A stretch of DNA of 64,000 bases, from positions 496,001 to 560,000 of the forward strand of contig CAVPYB010000003.1 in the NCBI GenBank assembly GCA_963709875.1, in the 5' to 3' direction. The position numbers and the translations under genes are program-made. Shown here one piece after another: positions 59,155 to 64,000 of this stretch (position 1 is the stretch's first letter; each line of letters opens with the position of its first letter). The notes under the pieces are model-generated. The model was not told where the DNA came from. It saw only the letters and a list, made by a program, of their open reading frames with translations, and made no database searches. The stretch comes from JAQBDA01 sp963709875. Its GTDB lineage: Bacteria; Chloroflexota; Anaerolineae; Anaerolineales; UBA4823.

Positions 59155-61359
59155 ATGAAACCACAAGTAAAGAACTACCAGGTTGCCATTGGCACCAAAA
59201 CCTTCAATATCGAAACCGGACATCTTGCTAAACAGGCCGGGGGGGCAGTCACTCTGCGCGTCGGTGATACGATGATCTTTGCATCCGCGACGATGAGCGA
59301 TTCTATCCGTCCCGGGATCAATTTCTTCCCGCTTACAGTCGATTACGAAGAGAGGCTGTATGCAGGCGGGCGCATACCCGGCTCATTTTTCAGGCGTGAG
59401 GGACGACCGTCCGAAGAAGCTATATTGACTGCTCGGCTGACAGACCGACCCCTACGCCCGTTGTTCCCCAAGGATATGCGCAATGACGTACAGGTCATCC
59501 TGTACTCATTTTCAACCGACGGCGAGAACCCGATCGATATCCTGGCTGTGAACGCAGCCTCGATTGCGTTGATGATCTCCAATATCCCTTGGGGAGGACC
59601 GGTAGCGGCTGTGAGAGTCGGGTTGATCGAGGATGAATTTGTCATTAATCCCACCTTTGCAGATATGGAATATTCCGACCTGGACCTAAGACTGGCTGGC
59701 ACGCGGGATGCCATTCTCATGGTGGAATGCGGCGCCAAAGAGGTGCCTGAGCAGGTCATGATCGAAGCGCTTGAGTATGGTCATCAGGCAATTCAACCGC
59801 TGATCGATATTCAGGAACAGATAGCGGCTGAAATCGGTAAACCAAAATCATCGTACGAGCCATTTGGCGTAGATGATTCTATTGATAGCGCGGTTGCAGA
59901 GCGGGCAACACAACCCTTTATCGATATTTTGAGCCAACCATATGAGAAAGAATCGCGCGATGATGCCCTCAACGCATTGCGAGAGTCGCTGCTCAAAGAA
60001 TTCGCAGGAGAGGATGAATCCCTGCTTAATCCAGTGCGTGATGCATATGATAAGGTAGTGAAAAAAGCGGTCCGCCAGCAAATCCTAGATCAGGGCGTGC
60101 GTCCAGATGGAAGGAATTACACCGAGATCCGGTCGATCTGGTGTGAAGTAGATGTCAGCCCCCGCGCCCACGGGTCGGGTTTGTTCACTCGTGGAGAGAC
60201 TCAGGTTTTGACCCTGGCAACCCTTGGCACGCCAAGCGAGGCTCAGGCACTGGACAACCTGTCACCCTCTGAGAGCAAGCGCTACATCCACCACTATAAT
60301 TTCCCACCCTTCTCCGTTGGAGAAGTAAGGATGCTGCGTGGTGCCTCCAGACGGGATGTTGGTCACGGAGCGCTGGCAGAAAGAGCTTTGCTGCCGGTCA
60401 TCCCACCCGAGGCAGAGTTCCCATATACTATGCGATTGGTGTCCGAGGTGCTATCCTCCAACGGCTCCTCCTCTATGGCATCTGTATGCGGCTCTACCCT
60501 GGCGTTGATGGATACCGGTGTGCCGATAAAAACCCCCATAGCCGGCGTAGCCATGGGTTTGGTCAAAGAGGAAGAAAGATACGCCATCCTGACGGACATC
60601 CTCGGTATTGAGGATCACCTGGGTGATATGGATTTCAAGGTAGCAGGCTCCAGAACCGGTATCACTGCCCTGCAGATGGATATCAAGATCAAAGGTCTTA
60701 CATCAGAGATCATGTCAATCGCCCTGGAGCAAGCTCGGGTAGCGAGGCTCGCCATCCTCGACGAAATGCTGGCTGTCCTGCCTCAATCACGTCCCACACT
60801 CAAATCGCATGCGCCACGAATCACGATTGTGAAAATACCCGTTGATAAAATCGGCGCAGTGATCGGACCCGGCGGCAAGATGATCCGCAGCATTCAGGAT
60901 GAGACCGGTGCGAAGATCGATATCGGCGAAGATGGTTCGGTGTATATCGCCTCCTCCGATGGAGAAAGCTCCAGACGCGCAGTAGAGCGCGTCGAAGCGC
61001 TTACAGAAACGCCGGTCGTCGGCAGGATCTATACAGGTCGAGTAGTCCGCACGACAGATTTCGGGGCTTTCGTAGAGATCCTTCCGGGTTTGGATGGGAT
61101 GGTCCACATATCTCAGCTGGACACGGAACGCATAGAAAAAGTCGAGGACATCGCCAGGCTGGGCGAGGAGCTAACCGTGATGGTGACAGACATCGACCCG
61201 CAAGGCAAGATCCGTCTGTCCCGCCAGGCCGTTCTGGAAGGCTGGACAGTAGAGGAAGCAAAAGCCCGCGATCGCCGCGGAGGTGGTGGTGGTTCCGGCA
61301 GGGGAGGACCCAGGGGCTCACAGCGAGGGGGCAGACGCCCACCACGGGACCGGAGGTAA
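59155..61359 (+). CDS. pnp: Polynucleotide phosphorylase
   Basis: ATG 59155 (MKPQVKNYQVAIG) is used because it follows CAGGAGA; the frame is open further upstream. About 734 residues. Two RNase PH-like domains (RPLRPLFPKDMRNDVQVI, VLSSNGSSSMASVCGSTLALMD) flank a helical linker. KH (KIPVDKIGAVIGPGGKMIR) and S1 (GRIYTGRVVRTTDFGAFVEILPG) domains end the protein before a Gly/Arg-rich tail of about 25 residues. It degrades RNA 3'-5' with phosphate. Confidence 0.95.
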   Translation: MKPQVKNYQVAIGTKTFNIETGHLAKQAGGAVTLRVGDTMIFASATMSDSIRPGINFFPLTVDYEERLYAGGRIPGSFFRREGRPSEEAILTARLTDRPLRPLFPKDMRNDVQVILYSFSTDGENPIDILAVNAASIALMISNIPWGGPVAAVRVGLIEDEFVINPTFADMEYSDLDLRLAGTRDAILMVECGAKEVPEQVMIEALEYGHQAIQPLIDIQEQIAAEIGKPKSSYEPFGVDDSIDSAVAERATQPFIDILSQPYEKESRDDALNALRESLLKEFAGEDESLLNPVRDAYDKVVKKAVRQQILDQGVRPDGRNYTEIRSIWCEVDVSPRAHGSGLFTRGETQVLTLATLGTPSEAQALDNLSPSESKRYIHHYNFPPFSVGEVRMLRGASRRDVGHGALAERALLPVIPPEAEFPYTMRLVSEVLSSNGSSSMASVCGSTLALMDTGVPIKTPIAGVAMGLVKEEERYAILTDILGIEDHLGDMDFKVAGSRTGITALQMDIKIKGLTSEIMSIALEQARVARLAILDEMLAVLPQSRPTLKSHAPRITIVKIPVDKIGAVIGPGGKMIRSIQDETGAKIDIGEDGSVYIASSDGESSRRAVERVEALTETPVVGRIYTGRVVRTTDFGAFVEILPGLDGMVHISQLDTERIEKVEDIARLGEELTVMVTDIDPQGKIRLSRQAVLEGWTVEEAKARDRRGGGGGSGRGGPRGSQRGGRRPPRDRR

Positions 61360-61379
61360 ACCAGTCGTTAGCCAACAAT

Positions 61380-61430
61380 CCTTGGGTATCTACGGACAGA
61401 CCTTGTCCGTAGATACCCAAGGTCTTTTTA
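61380..61430 (+). terminator. Strong Rho-independent terminator after pnp
   Basis: A perfect 19-pair stem (61380-61398 with 61404-61422; starts CCTTGGGTATC) has a 5-base loop and is followed by TCTTTTTA. It clearly ends the rpsO-pnp transcript. Confidence 0.92.
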
Positions 61431-61526
61431 AATCAATCATCTCTATGGTGATTCACTATTCAACAAGGCCCGTTCGAACTGACTTACCCAAGTGGAGGCT
61501 ATCCATTCTTGATAAGAGGTTTATCG

Positions 61527-61853
61527 ATGTATTTTCATGATCCCAGCAAGAGGAAAGCAATACAAATCGTGCCAGGTTTCCAGGGGAGGACATTTTGGGG
61601 AGAAAATTTGATGCTTGTAGTAGTCACCATCGATGCTATGGCGTCGCTCCCTGAGCACAGCCACCCGCATGAACAAGCCGGTCTCGTGGTCAAAGGTGAG
61701 CTCGAGCTGACGATCGGCGGAGAAAGCAAATTGCTGGCCCCTGGCGACGTATATATGATCCCCAGCGGCGTCAGACACAGCGCTGTTGCAGGATCGGAAC
61801 CCGTCCAGGTCCTGGACATCTTCACCCCCACCCGTGATGATCTGAAATACTAA
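61527..61853 (+). CDS. Small cupin-domain protein
   Basis: About 108 residues from ATG 61527 (MYFHDPSKRKA); AAGAGG lies upstream. One cupin barrel: SLPEHSHPHEQAGLVVKGELE (His-x-His and Glu metal ligands) and LAPGDVYMIPSGVRHSAVAG (third His). Such proteins bind metals or sugars; the function here is unknown. It is on its own between pnp and convergent murE. Confidence 0.82.
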   Translation: MYFHDPSKRKAIQIVPGFQGRTFWGENLMLVVVTIDAMASLPEHSHPHEQAGLVVKGELELTIGGESKLLAPGDVYMIPSGVRHSAVAGSEPVQVLDIFTPTRDDLKY

Positions 61854-61905
61854 ATCCTGAAATTAGAGATATTGGGCTGGTTTGCGAGCTAAGTCGGTTT
61901 CTGCT

Positions 61906-63534
61906 CTACACGTCATCCTGCGTGGGTAGATAAGGCATATCCGGTCCGGCGACACCCAGGTGCTGGGAGATTGCCGCTCTCATCGCAGTCCGATCATCCC
62001 AGGGATATTCCGTCTCGCCAAAGCACATCGACTGCTCGTGACCTTTCCCCAGCAGCACCACTGCATCTCCCTCGCGCGCCAGCCCAACAGCGAACTGGAT
62101 TGCTTCCCCCCGGTCGCGAAACTGCCAGAAAGTCGATCCTTCGATACCGCCTTTTGATCGGCATCCGCTGCTCATTTCAGCCAAAATCTCATCCAAAGAC
62201 TCCGTCCGGGGATCCTCCGCGGTCAAGATGGTGATATCAGCCAGATCGGCTGATGTTTCAGCCATCATGCGCCTCTTTTCCCGGTCGCGTAAGCCAGCCG
62301 ACCCAAAAACCGCGATCACCCTGCCAGGGTTCTCATCTTCAGCCAGCATCTGCCGCAGCGAGAGCAGCGCTTCGCGCAGCGCATTTGGCGTATGAGCGAA
62401 ATCCACCATGCAGAGGAAATTCGCCCCCATATCAATCATCTCCATGCGCCCTGGAATAAAGCTTAGATTCTCGATCCCCTGAGCGGCAAATTCCGGCTGG
62501 ATACCCAGAGCTGCAACAGTTGTCGCAATCGCGGCCAGACAGTTAGAGACGTTATAGCGGCCTCTCAAGGGCGATCGTACTGGAAATTTGAAATCCGAGC
62601 CTGAAGCAGTGAATTCTAATCCTCGGCGAGTGACTGAGATTTCTATCGCTTTGAGATCGGCGTCCTCCTGTGTTCCGTAACTTACTACGTTGATCTCTCC
62701 ATGCTTCTGCAGATGCGGCTGCCGGACGTATCCATCCAGATAACTGAACGAGTGATCCTCTCGGTTTAGGACAGCTATACGCAGATCCGAGATTGGCTTC
62801 GATCCACCGGAAGCTAATACATCAAACAGGCTTGCTTTCGCAGAACGATATTCCGAGTATGACTTATGATAATCCAAATGTTCGTGGGTAATATTGGTGA
62901 CCACACCGACATTGAAATCACATGCAGCGACCCGATGCTGGGCGAGACCGTGTGAAGTAGCCTCAAGGACAACATGGGTCAGCGACTCTGCAACCATCAT
63001 AGAGAGATAATGCTGAATATCAGTTGCCTCGGGGGTCGTTACATGGAAACCTGTATCGATAACCTCTTCGCCGATGATGGCATTGACCGTCGAGATCAAT
63101 CCCGTCCTCAACCCGGCTGCCTGCAATATTCGGAAGATCAGATTAGCTGTGGTTGTTTTCCCATCGGTTCCGGTAACACCGATCACTGTCAGCTGCCTGG
63201 AAGGATGACCATAATACGCGGCAGCAAGATAAGCTAATGCCTGCCGGCTGTTGGTTACCTGGATGTAAGGGATCGACGGTGATCCCCTAGCCCGTTCCCC
63301 TATGATCGCGAGCGCCCCTTTATCAATGGCCTCTGGGATATATGCATGCCCATCCTTTTCTCCACCGGTCAGGGCAAAAAATAGATCGCCGCGTTCAACC
63401 CGCCGCGAATCGAAAGACAGCCCGCTAATTGCTCCGCTGCTGCTCAGGCGCCCTCGAATATCGATAACCAGACCCTCTGGCAGACTGGCGAGAAGATATT
63501 CGAGCTTTACCCTTCGGGAATCTGAGGACTTCAT
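61906..63534 (-). CDS. murE: UDP-N-acetylmuramoyl-tripeptide synthetase (MurE-type)
   Basis: A 542-residue Mur ligase that adds the third amino acid to UDP-MurNAc-dipeptide. ISGLSFDSRRVERGDLFFAL is the N-terminal domain; ATP-binding is VIGVTGTDGKTTTANLI; HEHLDYHKSYSEYRSAKASLF and GRYNVSNCLAAIA are central; VAVFGSAGLRDREKRRMM-like (VIAVFGSAGLRDREKRR), VLLGKGHEQSM end it. The amino-acid motif DNPR that selects diaminopimelate appears here as EDPRTES, so the residue added is uncertain and need not be diaminopimelate. Confidence 0.9.
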   Translation of the reverse strand: MKSSDSRRVKLEYLLASLPEGLVIDIRGRLSSSGAISGLSFDSRRVERGDLFFALTGGEKDGHAYIPEAIDKGALAIIGERARGSPSIPYIQVTNSRQALAYLAAAYYGHPSRQLTVIGVTGTDGKTTTANLIFRILQAAGLRTGLISTVNAIIGEEVIDTGFHVTTPEATDIQHYLSMMVAESLTHVVLEATSHGLAQHRVAACDFNVGVVTNITHEHLDYHKSYSEYRSAKASLFDVLASGGSKPISDLRIAVLNREDHSFSYLDGYVRQPHLQKHGEINVVSYGTQEDADLKAIEISVTRRGLEFTASGSDFKFPVRSPLRGRYNVSNCLAAIATTVAALGIQPEFAAQGIENLSFIPGRMEMIDMGANFLCMVDFAHTPNALREALLSLRQMLAEDENPGRVIAVFGSAGLRDREKRRMMAETSADLADITILTAEDPRTESLDEILAEMSSGCRSKGGIEGSTFWQFRDRGEAIQFAVGLAREGDAVVLLGKGHEQSMCFGETEYPWDDRTAMRAAISQHLGVAGPDMPYLPTQDDV

Positions 63535-63616
63535 AAAAACATCTACAAATCAGCTGAATCCAACCATAAAACCGGCCCCTAACAAATAGAGAAGTTACGC
63601 ACTTGAGGGTGATATT

Positions 63617-63734
63617 GGCGGTGTGGGCGGGCTACGCCCGCCCGAACACCGCCATCCCCTTCCTACCTGCGTAAGCTCTAAAAACAATTAAACCATACGA
63701 TCTCTGGTAGATACCAGAACTCGTATGGTTTAAT
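63617..63734. terminator. Two hairpins between atpH and murE
   Basis: The first pairs GGCGGTGT (63617-63624) with ACACCGCC (63646-63653) and GGGCGGGC (63625-63632) with GCCCGCCC (63636-63643), with a two-base bulge. The second pairs ATTAAACCATACGA (63687-63700) with TCGTATGGTTTAAT (63721-63734) and TCTGGTA with TACCAGA inside. On the minus strand TTGTTTTTAG follows the second, so it should terminate the ATP-synthase transcript. Confidence 0.75.
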
Positions 63735-63750
63735 CGATGGTAAGCAGTAT

Positions 63751-64000
63751 TTAGCGTATCGTCTGGCTTAGGTTGTTTAATTGACCGGCGACTGATCCAT
63801 CCAGCACTTTGTCCCCGACGCGCACGACAAGCCCACCGAGGATAGAAGGATCAACACGGAATGTAACCGTTGCCTGACTGCCAGTCTTTGAAAGGATATC
63901 TCGTTTCACAGCCTCCTGCTCATCTGATGTGAGGGGCAGCGCGCTGGTAACTTCTGCCGAAGCACCAGAGAGGCTGGCATCTTCCAGTACGACAACTCTA
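63751..64000 (-). CDS. atpH: ATP synthase F1 delta subunit, C-terminal part
   Basis: The minus-strand frame is open at the window edge and stops at a TAA at 63753-63751, so only about 82 C-terminal residues are seen. VVVLEDASLSGASAEVTSAL, ATVTFRVDPSILGGLVVRVGD and VLDGSVAGQLNNL follow the AtpH C-terminal consensus (G-G-hhhhhGD-hhDgSh). The delta subunit links F1 to the stator. The rest of the atp operon should lie upstream, beyond 64000. Confidence 0.85.
   Translation of the reverse strand, partial: RVVVLEDASLSGASAEVTSALPLTSDEQEAVKRDILSKTGSQATVTFRVDPSILGGLVVRVGDKVLDGSVAGQLNNLSQTIR

Noticed and set aside
1..64000. CRISPR arrays, prophage or integrative plasmid genes
   Set aside because: No regularly spaced short repeats, capsid, terminase, integrase or mobilisation genes were found; the only mobile gene is the IS transposase at 57141-58382.

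Overview
The window looks like chromosomal DNA of an anaerobic or facultative Chloroflexota bacterium, most likely class Anaerolineae. This is an inference from the gene set: a membrane mannosyltransferase-like protein fused to NHL repeats (TIGR03663-like), DUF4032 and UbiB/AarF kinase-like proteins, a tungstate transporter with a GntR/binding-protein fusion regulator, type 2 IPP isomerase, a short IF-2, a Gram-positive-type tryptophan T-box, and no outer-membrane genes. No rRNA, tRNA, CRISPR array or prophage was seen.

Layout. Positions 1-12015 are an accessory, decaying region. It holds the end of a beta-CASP nuclease with a ParB-like tail (frameshifted), a Phd/VapC toxin-antitoxin pair with its own promoter and operator repeats, a pRiA4b ORF-3-like protein, and a leftward operon of two SF1 helicases (one with a NERD-like N-terminus), a zinc-ribbon protein and a SWIM-protein remnant. 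Every member of that operon is broken by stops, frameshifts or truncation. An intact rluB/rsuA-type pseudouridine synthase follows, then a leaderless AbiEii-like nucleotidyltransferase pair. Degenerate copies of the rluB 3' end lie on both sides of this material, so it seems to sit in a recombining rluB array.

Positions 12100-35521 are mostly ordinary housekeeping: cell-surface glycosylation (12100-16750), TCA cycle (sucCD, gltA, mdh), lipid and isoprenoid synthesis (acpP, fni, prenyl synthase), hemW (frameshifted), a LysM protein, trxB, ilvE, a UbiB-like kinase, a YkgJ-like/DUF4032 pair and a large GAF-domain histidine kinase followed by a broken FIST sensor gene. At 36843-38220 a TrpB2-type tryptophan synthase beta gene is broken by several frameshifts, although its Trp-specific T-box leader and promoter look complete. 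Next come a GntR-type regulator fused to a binding-protein domain and the tungstate operon tupBCA, with a palindromic operator over the tup -10 box.

Positions 42362-55000 are leftward operons: folA-thyA, then nusA-ylxR-infB-rbfA-nrnA-truB-ribF (translation and RNA maturation), and a CBS/DHH/CCA-transferase fusion with a GNAT gene. A small rightward cluster (54922-56860: unknown 70-residue protein, MazG-like, LOG-like and HEAT-like proteins) is followed by an insertion sequence with doubled terminal repeats. The IS ends directly upstream of rpsO-pnp. The window closes with a cupin, murE and the end of atpH.

Many of the broken genes carry single-base indels, some in short homopolymers, including a usually conserved gene (hemW). 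Part of the apparent decay could therefore be sequence error. The in-frame nonsense codons in both helicases and the truncated SWIM remnant are less easily explained that way.
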